In this document: positions 1 to 7,164 of the stretch, in pieces
Position numbering within the stretch: position 1 is the stretch's first letter
Layout of the letters: each line of letters begins with the position of its first letter
Assembly (NCBI GenBank): GCA_028279595.1
Contig: JANQNK010000005.1
Span: 1 to 33,183 of the forward strand
Source of the DNA: Thermoplasmatota archaeon
Lineage (GTDB): Archaea > Thermoplasmatota > JAKEGO01
Length of the DNA: 33,183 bases
Direction of reading: 5' to 3'
Program-made: the position numbers and the translations under genes
The notes under the pieces: generated by a model
Databases searched by the model: none
What the model was told of the DNA's origin: nothing
Seen by the model: only the letters and a program-made list of their open reading frames with translations

Positions 1-1
1 A

Positions 2-1120
2 ACCTTGAACGTGACCAACGGGCACGGGCTTTCGAACGAGGTCACCAAGACCATCACGGTGGGAGGACTCACCATGCCCGAGGCTGATTTCTACTGGACG
101 CCGCGAACGGTCATGAATGGGACATTGGTCTCGTTCACGGACAATTCGACCGCTGGAAGCGGTGATATCGTCAATTGGACATGGGACCTGCCTTCGACCA
201 GTCACGCGATAGCTCCTGCATTCAGATGGGTCCAGAACCCGACATGGACCTTCGATCCAGGCTCCTACGACATCATACTCACCATAACCGATTCGCTTGG
301 ATACAACGACAGCGTCACGAAGACCCTCGATGTAACCGAATCTGTGACGATCAGCGGCCCGTACACCGAATGGAATGAGTCCGGCATCGTGATAGTGAAT
401 GCGGGTGGAGATGACCACATAACGATCACGACTACATTCCTTGACGAACCTCCGGGCGACGTACTGATCCCGAACGGAACCTACTTCGATGTCATCAGCG
501 GAGGACCTGGTAACGTAATATGGGTCAACATCACGTTCATGGTCCCGACGGCCGGATACTGGGGAAATCTGTCGATGTACGTCTGGAACGACGCTACCCA
601 GGAGTGGGGAAATGCAGGTGACGACCGGATCATCGGCGGATCGGGAGACGACACGATCTCATGCAATGTGAGTCATCTCACGGTGTTCGCCGTCGGGGAT
701 GCAGATGTCCTGACCGACCCCGGTGACAAGGTCGATTATGACGACGATGACCCCTTCCCGATGTGGGTCGTGGCTGTGGTAATCGTTGTCGTCGTTGGAA
801 CGCTCCTGCTCATGCAAGGCGGTCGTGATCGGGGCCGGTCGGAGGGCACCAGCAGCGATGAAGGATTCCAAAGGGGTCCAAGCCAGGTCGATCAGACATC
901 AGATGGAGGCGGCAGCGATGTACTCACTGGTTCGAGTGGAAATGATATGATCTCTGGTGGGGTCGATGACTCTGAGAGCGTTCCCGAGCCTGACGACCCC
1001 GATCTCGATGATGGTTCCGATGACAAGGACGATGGAATGGACCCGGAGTATGGAGCCTCCGGGCCCCCGCCAACCTACGATTCGTCGGGATATCGTGGCA
1101 ACACTGACGAACACGAATAG
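2..1120 (+). CDS. PKD-type cell-surface protein, C-terminal part (5' end outside window)
   Basis: The reading frame is open to the left edge, so the true start lies upstream. Numbering here counts from the TTG at base 5. Residues about 25-110 look like a PKD/Ig-like beta domain (a VSFTDNST stretch, then a WTWDLPS stretch and a GSYDIILTITDS strand). A second beta region ends in SHLTVFAVGD, a motif common near the end of archaeal surface proteins. A single membrane helix lies at about 253-272 and is followed by about 100 residues rich in Asp, Gly, Ser and Pro, presumably cytoplasmic. Residues 202-219 contain two tandem RTX-like nonapeptides (GNAGDDRII, GGSGDDTIS), and a third (GSSGNDMIS) lies in the tail at 309-317. 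The likely role is an envelope or adhesion protein anchored by one helix; the ligand is unknown. Confidence 0.8.
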   Translation, partial: TLNVTNGHGLSNEVTKTITVGGLTMPEADFYWTPRTVMNGTLVSFTDNSTAGSGDIVNWTWDLPSTSHAIAPAFRWVQNPTWTFDPGSYDIILTITDSLGYNDSVTKTLDVTESVTISGPYTEWNESGIVIVNAGGDDHITITTTFLDEPPGDVLIPNGTYFDVISGGPGNVIWVNITFMVPTAGYWGNLSMYVWNDATQEWGNAGDDRIIGGSGDDTISCNVSHLTVFAVGDADVLTDPGDKVDYDDDDPFPMWVVAVVIVVVVGTLLLMQGGRDRGRSEGTSSDEGFQRGPSQVDQTSDGGGSDVLTGSSGNDMISGGVDDSESVPEPDDPDLDDGSDDKDDGMDPEYGASGPPPTYDSSGYRGNTDEHE

Positions 1121-1135
1121 GCGAGGTGATGAGGA

Positions 1136-1888
1136 ATGGATAGGATACGATTTGAGATCATAGATGGTATCGCAATACTCAGTATGAGCAATGGCAAGAA
1201 CCCACAAGGATCCGGATTCGTCGAGGAAATGAATATTACACTAGACATGATAACGAAGGACCGCGAGATCAAGGGATTGGTACTGTCCAGCGATCATGAG
1301 CGATTCTTTTCGATAGGTTTGGACCTGCCCGACCTGATCGATCTATCGAAGGATGAATTCGCGTCCTTCCTCGACTCCTACAACAGGATGTGTCTGAACC
1401 TGTACACCATGTCGATCCCCACCGTTGCTGCCATCAACGGCCATGCAACCGCGGGTGGATGCATCATCGCCATGATGTGTGATCACAGGTTCATGGCCGA
1501 GGGACGATCCATAATGGGCCTGAACGAGGTCAAGCTCGGAGTCCCGGTACCCTACCATGCGGACAGGATACTCCATGATATGATCGGATCGAGGAATGCC
1601 ATGGAGATGATGGCAAGCGGGGACTTCTATTCAACGGACAGGTTGCTGGAGCTTGGCGTCATCGACAGGGTGGTTCCCCCTGAGGAACTGGTGGATCAGG
1701 CCACCGAACACGTCAGAAGTATCGGTGGGTCCCCTCTGGAGGCATTCTCGGCCATCAAGGCCAACCGGACCGACGCAGTGACCGCATGGATCGAGGAATC
1801 CCGGTCCAAGAAGGATGCTGAGTTCGTGGAGATGTGGTATTCCGAAAAGGCCAGAGCGGGCCTCAGGGCGGCGATGGAGAAATTCTGA
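1136..1888 (+). CDS. Enoyl-CoA hydratase/isomerase (crotonase) family protein
   Basis: This 250-residue protein has the normal crotonase length. The first oxyanion-hole segment is near residues 59-70 (FSIGLDLPDL). The second is at 100-112 (INGHATAGGCIIA), followed by the usual CDHRFMAE strand. An acidic residue, Glu131, sits in LNEVKLGVPVP, where the family carries a catalytic Glu; this wording resembles delta3,delta2-enoyl-CoA isomerases more than classic hydratases, so isomerase is slightly preferred. The expected substrate is an acyl-CoA thioester in the cytoplasm, in fatty-acid or amino-acid breakdown, which fits the acyl-CoA dehydrogenase at 19755. A GAGGTGAT ribosome site lies just before the ATG. 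It follows the surface protein by 15 bases and may be cotranscribed with the acetyltransferase behind it. Confidence 0.88.
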   Translation: MDRIRFEIIDGIAILSMSNGKNPQGSGFVEEMNITLDMITKDREIKGLVLSSDHERFFSIGLDLPDLIDLSKDEFASFLDSYNRMCLNLYTMSIPTVAAINGHATAGGCIIAMMCDHRFMAEGRSIMGLNEVKLGVPVPYHADRILHDMIGSRNAMEMMASGDFYSTDRLLELGVIDRVVPPEELVDQATEHVRSIGGSPLEAFSAIKANRTDAVTAWIEESRSKKDAEFVEMWYSEKARAGLRAAMEKF

Positions 1889-1907
1889 TACTCCAGGAAG
1901 TGAATGA

Positions 1908-2381
1908 ATGGACTACGAGATAAGGAAGGGAAGGCTTGCCGACGCTCCCGCTGTCATTGAACTATGGAAGGCCCTGATCGACCATCACAGGGAACTGACC
2001 TGCTACGACATGGAAATGATCGATGAGGCGCCTGATATCTGGAGGAAATGGTACGAGAGACATGTGCGGTCCCCGAAGAGGTGCGCGATCGTCGCGGAGG
2101 CCGGCGGCCGCGTCATCGGATACTTCCTGGGTGCCATCGAGAGCCGCCCCGATCTCTTCAAACGCCGGCAGTTCGCACATATCTACGATACATATGTCCT
2201 GAAGGAGTGGCGGAGGGAGGGCGTCGCCACAGCCCTGCTGGACGAATTCACATCTTGGGTCAAGGAGAAGGGCATGGACTGGGTCACCGTTTACTATTCG
2301 CCAGAGAATCCGCATGGGCTCGGGTTCTGGCACGATTCCGGATACACGGACATCCTCATCACGGGCCAAAGATATCTATGA
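1908..2381 (+). CDS. GNAT-family N-acetyltransferase
   Basis: This 157-residue protein has the GNAT fold pattern. An N-terminal strand and helix (residues 3-30) are followed by a central strand at about 67-77 (GRVIGYFLGAI). Motif A, at about 94-112, contains RREGVATAL for the acetyl-CoA pyrophosphate. Motif B is NPHGLGFWHDSGY at about 134-146. The acceptor substrate cannot be told from sequence; small amines, antibiotics and protein N-termini are all possible. The ATG follows the crotonase stop by 19 bases, so the two are probably in one transcript. Confidence 0.85.
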   Translation: MDYEIRKGRLADAPAVIELWKALIDHHRELTCYDMEMIDEAPDIWRKWYERHVRSPKRCAIVAEAGGRVIGYFLGAIESRPDLFKRRQFAHIYDTYVLKEWRREGVATALLDEFTSWVKEKGMDWVTVYYSPENPHGLGFWHDSGYTDILITGQRYL

Positions 2382-2394
2382 ATCCTTCGGGAAA

Positions 2395-2404
2395 ATGATA
2401 ATAA
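2395..2404 (+). promoter_or_regulatory. Putative TATA box for the desulforedoxin-like gene
   Basis: An A/T-rich AATGATAATA stretch lies about 50 bases before the ATG at 2451. Transcription would start near 2425 and leave a short leader holding a clear GAGGTGA ribosome site at 2437-2443. Confidence 0.4.
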
Positions 2405-2450
2405 GACCAACGTCCATCGTCGGCTGGAGTCACATAGAGGTGAAGATAGA

Positions 2451-2642
2451 ATGGGAGAACAACTCGAGTATAAATGTGGATCATGCGGGATCCATGCAAA
2501 GGCCATTGGCGACGTTCCTATCTGCTGCGGGCATCCGATGGTGAAGGTCGAAATGGATGCCTGCACATCCGCTGGCGCGAGTGCGGAACACGCACGGCCG
2601 ATGGACGAGGAAGAGCCCTGCGACGATGGTCGCGCGGGATAA
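2451..2642 (+). CDS. Small desulforedoxin-like metal-binding protein
   Basis: This 63-residue protein begins with a compact four-cysteine site: Cys9 and Cys12 (CGSC), then a CC pair at about 28-29 followed by GHPM. That C-x2-C...C-C-G-x-P-M spacing is the signature of desulforedoxin and of the N-terminal domain of desulfoferrodoxin, which bind one Fe or Zn. The second half (about residues 38-63) is acidic, with two further cysteines, and does not match a family I know. A GAGGTGA ribosome site seven bases before the ATG supports the start. A role in electron transfer or oxidative-stress defence is inferred from the fold only; a structural zinc site is equally possible. Confidence 0.75.
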   Translation: MGEQLEYKCGSCGIHAKAIGDVPICCGHPMVKVEMDACTSAGASAEHARPMDEEEPCDDGRAG

Positions 2643-2689
2643 GACTTCAGGGTTACCGTAGTACGGGAACAACCCGGGGTCGGTGACGG

Positions 2690-3097
2690 ATGTCGGGGAA
2701 TGGGCGGCCCAAGTCCAGGAGTAGAGTCGTCAGAGCACTCTGGATAACTGCCGGAACTATCTCACTGGCGCTTGGGATAATCGGGATCGTCCTTCCAGTG
2801 CTCCCGACGACCCCCTTCCTACTCCTTACTACGTACTGTTATGACAGGGGATCCGAGCGCCTTCACAACTGGTTGATAAATAACAGGGTATTCGGTGAAT
2901 ACATTCGAAATTACACCGAGGGACGCGGGATACCCCTTAGGGTGAAGGTCACTGCCATCACCATATTGTGGGTCACGATCGGGATCAGCGCCTACTTCTT
3001 CATGCCCTGGCTGTGGGTCCGTATCATACTGTTCATCATCGCTGCCAGCGTGACCGTCCATTTACTCCGACTCCCGACGTATCACCAGGACGAATGA
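2690..3097 (+). CDS. DUF454 (YbaN-like) membrane protein
   Basis: This 135-residue inner-membrane protein has a first hydrophobic segment at about residues 14-40 (LGIIGIVLPVLPTTPFLLL), whose LP-LPTTPF core is the hallmark of DUF454. It continues with the family's conserved patch (SERLHNWLINNRVFGEYI) at about 54-72. Two further helices follow at about 87-105 and 107-127. Biochemical function is unknown for the family. The start is supported by GGTGA three bases before the ATG. It lies 47 bases after the desulforedoxin-like gene, so cotranscription is possible. Confidence 0.85.
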   Translation: MSGNGRPKSRSRVVRALWITAGTISLALGIIGIVLPVLPTTPFLLLTTYCYDRGSERLHNWLINNRVFGEYIRNYTEGRGIPLRVKVTAITILWVTIGISAYFFMPWLWVRIILFIIAASVTVHLLRLPTYHQDE

Positions 3098-3111
3098 GTC
3101 AACCCTGCCCG

Positions 3112-3119
3112 TATTTATA
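3112..3119 (+). promoter_or_regulatory. TATA box of the FKBP gene
   Basis: TATTTATA lies 42 bases before the ATG at 3161. The expected start is near 3140, giving a leader of about 20 bases that contains AAGGAAGGT. Confidence 0.6.
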
Positions 3120-3160
3120 GGAGGACCCCGTGGGGGGCTTACCCAAGGAAGGTAGTTAAC

Positions 3161-3589
3161 ATGCCTGTGAAGGAAGGAGACAGGATCAAGGTCGAGTACG
3201 AGGGCAAGCTTGCCGACGGAATGGTCTTCGACAGTTCCGAGGGCGGCGGTCCGCTCGAGTTCGTTGTCGGTACCGGCCAGGTCATCAAGGGATTCGAGGA
3301 GGCCGTGGTCGGTATGGAGGTCGGCGATGAGTCCACAGTCACTCTGGAACCAGCCGACGCCTACGGCGAACCGCAAGAGGACCTCATCGTGACCATACCG
3401 AACGAGAACTTCCCGGACGAACTGGAACCGGATACCATGGTCCTCATTGAGGACGATTCGGGCAACAAGTTCCCGGCACTCGTGGTGGCCATCGAAGAGG
3501 AGACCGTGACGTTCGACCTGAACCATCCGCTCGCCGGCAAGAGCCTCACGTTCACGATCAAGGTCGTCGAGATAGCTTCCGAGGAATGA
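3161..3589 (+). CDS. FKBP-type peptidyl-prolyl cis-trans isomerase (SlyD-like)
   Basis: This 142-residue cytoplasmic protein has the archaeal short FKBP layout. The N-terminal FKBP half has VEYEGKLADGMVFDSS at about residues 11-26 and the active-site strand VIKGFEEAVVGM at about 42-53. An insert-in-flap chaperone domain follows at about 70-122. The closing strand is DLNHPLAGKSLTFTIKVVEI at about 119-138, near-diagnostic for the SlyD group. It would accelerate proline isomerisation and hold unfolded chains. No His-rich metal tail like that of E. coli SlyD is present, as is usual in archaea. It has its own TATA box and appears to be a single-gene unit. Confidence 0.95.
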   Translation: MPVKEGDRIKVEYEGKLADGMVFDSSEGGGPLEFVVGTGQVIKGFEEAVVGMEVGDESTVTLEPADAYGEPQEDLIVTIPNENFPDELEPDTMVLIEDDSGNKFPALVVAIEEETVTFDLNHPLAGKSLTFTIKVVEIASEE

Positions 3590-3600
3590 GTCACTGGCAA

Positions 3601-3609
3601 CATTTATTA
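3601..3609 (+). promoter_or_regulatory. TATA box of the GPR1/FUN34/YaaH permease gene
   Basis: CATTTATTA would place transcription start near 3628-3632. That is downstream of the first possible ATG (3626), so it favours the ATG at 3644, which also has GGTGAT before it. Confidence 0.55.
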
Positions 3610-3643
3610 GAGAGCACAAGTTCCGATGTTAAAGGGTGATGGA

Positions 3644-4294
3644 ATGGGAGCGACCAAGAAACCACAGAAGGAAGACGTTCCGAAGGAAGAACAGAGGCCC
3701 ACCGCAACGAAGGTGGTCGAACTTCCGCCGTTAGTAGCGGAACCCGCCCCGCTCGGCCTCATCGGCCTTGCAGTCGCGGCGTTGGTGCTTGCCCTTTCCG
3801 ACCTTGGTCAGTCCTCGATCGCCCACAAGTCTTTGATGATCCCGTGGACCCTGTTCCTCGGGGCAACGGCCCAGTTCATCGCCGGTATCATGGAGTACAG
3901 GCGGAACAACGTCTTCGGCGCAACGGCGTTCACAACCTATTCGATGCTGTGGTACTCCGTGTCCCTTACCCTGTTCATCACGATATTCCACGGCGACGTC
4001 GGTTTCGACCTCGCCCACTACGCGCATGGTCTGATAGGATTCATGATATTCAGCCTGATACTAACCCTCGCGTCGGCGATGACCAACAAGGTCTTCTTCG
4101 GGATCCTGATATTCATCGACCTGGCGATCTTCACGCTGGTGACGCACATACTGTTCGACACGGCGACCGAGCCGGTGGGCGTCTCGCTCATTGGTGTCTC
4201 GGCCCTGTCGTTCTATGGAGCGATGGCGATACTCGTCAACACCATGGCGGACAAGCAGGTGTTCCCGATGGGGAAGTCGGTCTGGACACCCTGA
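3644..4294 (+). CDS. GPR1/FUN34/YaaH-family acetate/succinate permease
   Basis: The protein is 216 residues from the chosen ATG; an in-frame ATG at 3626 would add six residues but lies at or before the predicted transcript start. A charged Lys/Glu-rich N-terminus of about 33 residues precedes the family motif APLGLIGLA (about 35-43), a variant of the NPAPLGL signature. Six hydrophobic helices follow. Relatives (E. coli SatP, Methanosarcina AceP) move acetate or succinate with protons or as channels; the substrate here is inferred. With the acyl-CoA enzymes it suggests handling of short organic acids. The C-terminus ends in MGKSVWTP, with no extra domain. Confidence 0.9.
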   Translation: MGATKKPQKEDVPKEEQRPTATKVVELPPLVAEPAPLGLIGLAVAALVLALSDLGQSSIAHKSLMIPWTLFLGATAQFIAGIMEYRRNNVFGATAFTTYSMLWYSVSLTLFITIFHGDVGFDLAHYAHGLIGFMIFSLILTLASAMTNKVFFGILIFIDLAIFTLVTHILFDTATEPVGVSLIGVSALSFYGAMAILVNTMADKQVFPMGKSVWTP

Positions 4295-4303
4295 GCCGTC
4301 GGG

Positions 4304-4310
4304 TATTATA
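4304..4310 (+). promoter_or_regulatory. TATA box of the AlkD-like gene
   Basis: TATTATA is centred about 30 bases before the GTG at 4337. The box sits inside the near-palindrome GGGTATTATAACCC (4301-4314), a possible operator overlap. Confidence 0.6.
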
Positions 4311-4336
4311 ACCCTCGGAGCCGTTCACCACCCGGT

Positions 4337-5026
4337 GTGAACGTGGATCTCAATGGGATACTGGAACGTCTGGAGGCCGAATCCTGTCCCGCTTCACTCG
4401 AGGGGATGGCTAGCGTGGGGATCTCGATCGATCGAACGTTCGGTGTCAAGATGCCGATCCTCCGAGCGATGGCCAAGCAGGTTGGGAAGGACCACGCGCT
4501 CGCATCCGAGTTGTGGGATCACGGATGGCTCGAGACCCGCATCCTCGCTGGTATGATCGAGGACCCCGAGGTCGTGACCGGTGAACAGTTGGACTCATGG
4601 GTCTCCGAGTTCAACGACTGGGCGGTCTGCGACGCGACCTGCATGAACCTGATCGAGAAGACCCCTTTCAAGTACGACAAGGCGATCGAGTGGTCGAAGA
4701 GCGACGATGAGTTCACCAAGCGTGCAGGCTACGTGATGATGGCCCGTCTCGCCGTCGGCCAGAAGGGTGTCGACGACGACGGACTCGCAGCCTTCCTGCC
4801 GATGATAGTTAGGGGCGCGGACGACGAGCGGAACATGGTCAAGAAGGGAGTGAATTGGGCATTGCGCCAGATCGGAAAGCGGAACCTGAGACTGAACGAA
4901 CTCGCGATCGAGACCGGTGAGGAGATCGCCGCGATGGATTCGAAGGCGGCGAGGTGGATCGCCTCGGACGCCCTTCGCGAACTTCGGAGCGATACGGTCC
5001 AGGAACGGCTGCGTCGAAAGGGCTAA
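4337..5026 (+). CDS. AlkD-like DNA alkylation repair protein (HEAT-like DNA glycosylase)
   Basis: This all-helical 229-residue protein matches the DNA alkylation repair family. The residues that line the lesion pocket in Bacillus AlkD are in place: Trp95 and Asp99 in NDWAVCDATC, and Trp174 in KKGVNWALRQIGKRN. Family members excise 3- and 7-alkylated bases without flipping them. The start is a GTG directly at the predicted transcript start, so the message is probably leaderless. It has its own promoter and no obvious operon partner. Some homologues lack glycosylase activity, but the conserved Trp/Asp set argues for an active enzyme. Confidence 0.9.
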   Translation: MNVDLNGILERLEAESCPASLEGMASVGISIDRTFGVKMPILRAMAKQVGKDHALASELWDHGWLETRILAGMIEDPEVVTGEQLDSWVSEFNDWAVCDATCMNLIEKTPFKYDKAIEWSKSDDEFTKRAGYVMMARLAVGQKGVDDDGLAAFLPMIVRGADDERNMVKKGVNWALRQIGKRNLRLNELAIETGEEIAAMDSKAARWIASDALRELRSDTVQERLRRKG

Positions 5027-5063
5027 CTATCAATACGATAATAGGAAATCACTGGGGGATACC

Positions 5064-5327
5064 ATGGGCACAAGGACCATCGAGGTGACTGACGAGGAGT
5101 ACGAGATGCTGATCAAGGCGAGGACCGAGATCCAGAGGAAAGGGGACAAGGACGACGCCCTGAAGGGAATGGCCGTCGGTGCCGTCGCCGGAGCAGGTGC
5201 CATGCTCGTACTGCAAATGCTCCTCGAGGAGGACGTCGAGGTCGTTGAGGCCATCAGGCAGCATGTCATGGGGAACGAGAAGGCCGATTTCGTCATCAAG
5301 GGCGATTCCCACTACATCATGAAGTGA
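5064..5327 (+). CDS. Hypothetical 87-aa protein with a ribbon-helix-helix-like start and a Gly-rich hydrophobic segment
   Basis: I chose the ATG at 5064 because GGGGGAT precedes it; upstream codons lie inside the AlkD-like gene. The first 20 residues (RTIEVTDEEYEMLIKA) resemble the start of VapB-type antitoxins or other ribbon-helix-helix proteins. A hydrophobic Gly/Ala-rich segment with GxxxG spacing (GMAVGAVAGAGAMLVLQML, about residues 35-53) follows, then a charged C-terminus. No toxin gene is adjacent. It could be a membrane-associated small protein or a DNA-binding protein; function is unknown. A weak A/T box (TACGATAATAG, about 5033-5043) may be the promoter. Confidence 0.65.
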   Translation: MGTRTIEVTDEEYEMLIKARTEIQRKGDKDDALKGMAVGAVAGAGAMLVLQMLLEEDVEVVEAIRQHVMGNEKADFVIKGDSHYIMK

Positions 5328-5343
5328 GTTGTACGAGCCGGGA

Positions 5344-5384
5344 CCAGAGGAATTCCTAGAATTGACGAGAAACCTTTCCTCTGG
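5344..5384. repeat. Inverted repeat 1 of the tRNA-Gly series (9-bp arms, 23-nt loop)
   Basis: CCAGAGGAA at 5344-5352 pairs perfectly with TTCCTCTGG at 5376-5384. It is the outermost of three consecutive inverted repeats downstream of tRNA-Gly (which is on the minus strand). Confidence 0.8.
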
Positions 5385-5388
5385 ACCA

Positions 5389-5427
5389 GTTGATTTCGGC
5401 TATTCCACCGAAGTCAAAGAAATCAAC
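5389..5427. repeat. Inverted repeat 2 of the tRNA-Gly series (9-bp arms, 21-nt loop)
   Basis: GTTGATTTC at 5389-5397 pairs perfectly with GAAATCAAC at 5419-5427. A competing inner pairing, TTCGG (5395-5399) with CCGAA (5408-5412), is also possible. Confidence 0.8.
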
Positions 5428-5448
5428 GTATGGAAGAAGTCATCAGCG

Positions 5449-5489
5449 CCATCTCCCGATGAAGACTCCCGTTGACGGAAGGGAGATGG
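5449..5489. repeat. Inverted repeat 3 of the tRNA-Gly series, ending on the tRNA CCA (9-bp arms, 23-nt loop)
   Basis: CCATCTCCC at 5449-5457 pairs perfectly with GGGAGATGG at 5481-5489. On the minus strand the proximal arm begins with the CCA that directly follows the tRNA-Gly discriminator base, so the hairpin would start at the mature 3' end. Confidence 0.8.
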
Positions 5490-5562
5490 TGCGGCTGCCG
5501 GGATTTGAACCCGAGCTAGAGGCTTGGGAAGCCCCGGTCCTGCCAGACTAGACTACAGCCGC
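5490..5562 (-). tRNA. tRNA-Gly (anticodon CCC)
   Basis: Read on the minus strand, the 7-bp acceptor GCGGCTG/CAGCCGC is perfect. The D stem is GTCT/GGAC, the anticodon stem GGGGC/GCCTC has loop TTCCCAA (CCC at 5526-5528), and the T stem TCGGG/CCCGG has loop TTCAAAT. The discriminator is A. The next three bases are CCA (5487-5489), so the 3' CCA may be encoded, unlike the other two tRNAs here. It reads GGG codons. Confidence 0.95.
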
Positions 5563-5585
5563 CCAGAGGTTGATTTTCAGAATCG

Positions 5586-5593
5586 TATTTAAG
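5586..5593 (-). promoter_or_regulatory. TATA box of tRNA-Gly
   Basis: On the minus strand CTTAAATA lies about 27 bases before the tRNA 5' end at 5562. Confidence 0.65.
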
Positions 5594-5601
5594 ACTGTGG
5601 T

Positions 5602-7161
5602 TCACGACCCCAGCCGCTCGAGGACGAAGTCCCTGTCGAGCGATGCCAGGAAGAATCCCAGCCGTGGTCCGCGGTCCTTTCCGAGGAACGCTCTATAGAG
5701 TGCCCTGAAGACCGCTCCACCTTTGACATCGAGCTGTTCCGCAGCCGTATAGACCGCATTATGGAGTTCGTCCGCTGTCCAATCCACTCCTGATATCGCA
5801 TTGAGGTAGGCCTCGATCACTTTCCTGTCCTCGGCTTCGAGTTCCGGCGCTTCATCCAATAGGCTGAAGATCATTTGGTCCGGAGCGTGGTTCTCCAGGA
5901 AATAGCGGGCTGCCGCTATCTTCCTCTTCAGACGATCGACATGCTCCTCCGGAACCTCCGGGGTTCCGGTCCTCGCCAACGCCTTAAGCACCGAATCCCA
6001 GTCCGGAGCGATCTGGACGATTGACAAAAGATGGGTGAAGGGGACCTGGAAGTACGTCTCCGGAACGGACTCGACCTGGGAGAACTCGTACGATCGACGC
6101 AGTTCCTCCTCCTCCTTCGCCGGGAAGTTGTCGTCCTGACCGTGATAGACGCGCTCGACCCACTCGTAGTTCTCGATGAGCGGAACGAGCGTCTTGCTCA
6201 GCTGCAGGTCCTTCTGGCTCGTTACCTTGCTTCTGTAGAAGAAGAAACGCGAAAGTTCCGCTGTACCAGAGCTGGTGACATCACTGAGGCTGATGACGTT
6301 GCCAAGGGACTTGGACATCTTCTGTCCGCCGACCAGTATGAACTCGTATGGTACAGGGAAGGGAGGCTCGGTCTCGAAGATCTCCTTGCAGATCACACTG
6401 CTGGTAGCGTACGAACCTCCGGCAGCGGCGTGCTCCTTTCCGAAGGGTTCGCATGTCACACCGAGCAATGCCCATCGGGCGGCCCAGTCGACCCTCCAGG
6501 TCAACTTGCCCTCGGTGAGCTTTGCCTCACCCTCGTAGCCGCAACCGAGTATCTTCTTCTTTCCGGCCACTCCCTCGTCGCACCTGTATCGGACTACCTT
6601 ATCGTCAGGGTCCCATTCCATCGCCGTTGTCGGAGTGATCTTCCCGCAGGATGCACAGATCGGATCGAATGGCAGCCAGACATCCGACTTCTCGGACCCG
6701 GATATCCTCTGGATTATCTCCCTGATCCTCTCGGTGTTCTCCAGCGCCTTGATGACGTAAGGCTCCATCTGGCCAGATGTGTAGAGTTCCGCCGAGGAAA
6801 TGATCTCCGGATACACGCCCACCTCGTCGAGGGCCTCGATGAACGGGGTCGTGAAATGCTCGATGAACGATGTACAATGGTCCTCGGGACACGGGATATT
6901 GAAGTCCGGATACCCGAGGTACTTGCTGAACGACTGCGGGAGTTGCTCCGGGACGCTCCTCAGGGGGTCCATGTCGTCCATGATCCAGAGCAGATCGCCG
7001 GAGCCGCCCTTCTCGTCCAGGGCCCTGATGATGCCTTCGGCGATCATCACGTCCCCGGCGTTCCCGAAGTGGATCTGACCCGATATCGACGTTCCGGATG
7101 CTACCTTGTGAGAGTTACCTCTCTCAAGAAGCTGTTCGGAAACCGCATCGACCCAGTGCAT
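5602..7161 (-). CDS. lysS: Lysyl-tRNA synthetase, class I
   Basis: This 519-residue enzyme charges tRNA-Lys with lysine in the cytoplasm. It is the class I form typical of euryarchaea: the HIGH-like signature is HFGNAG at residues 31-36, and KMSKS occurs in GGQKMSKSLGNVI at about residue 280-285. A Cys-rich insertion (CASCGK and a later CGYEG segment at about 170-210) fits the family's zinc site. The C-terminal helical part is the anticodon-binding cage. It is the second gene of a minus-strand pair with gfcR; only three bases separate them, implying cotranscription. The end lies 9 bases from the tRNA-Gly TATA box. Confidence 0.97.
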   Translation of the reverse strand: MHWVDAVSEQLLERGNSHKVASGTSISGQIHFGNAGDVMIAEGIIRALDEKGGSGDLLWIMDDMDPLRSVPEQLPQSFSKYLGYPDFNIPCPEDHCTSFIEHFTTPFIEALDEVGVYPEIISSAELYTSGQMEPYVIKALENTERIREIIQRISGSEKSDVWLPFDPICASCGKITPTTAMEWDPDDKVVRYRCDEGVAGKKKILGCGYEGEAKLTEGKLTWRVDWAARWALLGVTCEPFGKEHAAAGGSYATSSVICKEIFETEPPFPVPYEFILVGGQKMSKSLGNVISLSDVTSSGTAELSRFFFYRSKVTSQKDLQLSKTLVPLIENYEWVERVYHGQDDNFPAKEEEELRRSYEFSQVESVPETYFQVPFTHLLSIVQIAPDWDSVLKALARTGTPEVPEEHVDRLKRKIAAARYFLENHAPDQMIFSLLDEAPELEAEDRKVIEAYLNAISGVDWTADELHNAVYTAAEQLDVKGGAVFRALYRAFLGKDRGPRLGFFLASLDRDFVLERLGS

Positions 7162-7164
7162 CCC

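Noticed and set aside
5344..5489. Box C/D guide RNA in the tRNA-Gly trailer
   Set aside because: A TGATGA occurs on the minus strand near 5440, but no CTGA D box lies at a suitable distance and the inverted repeats do not form a C/D kink-turn.
5344..5489. CRISPR array
   Set aside because: The arms differ between units; there is no repeated direct sequence with unique spacers and no cas gene.
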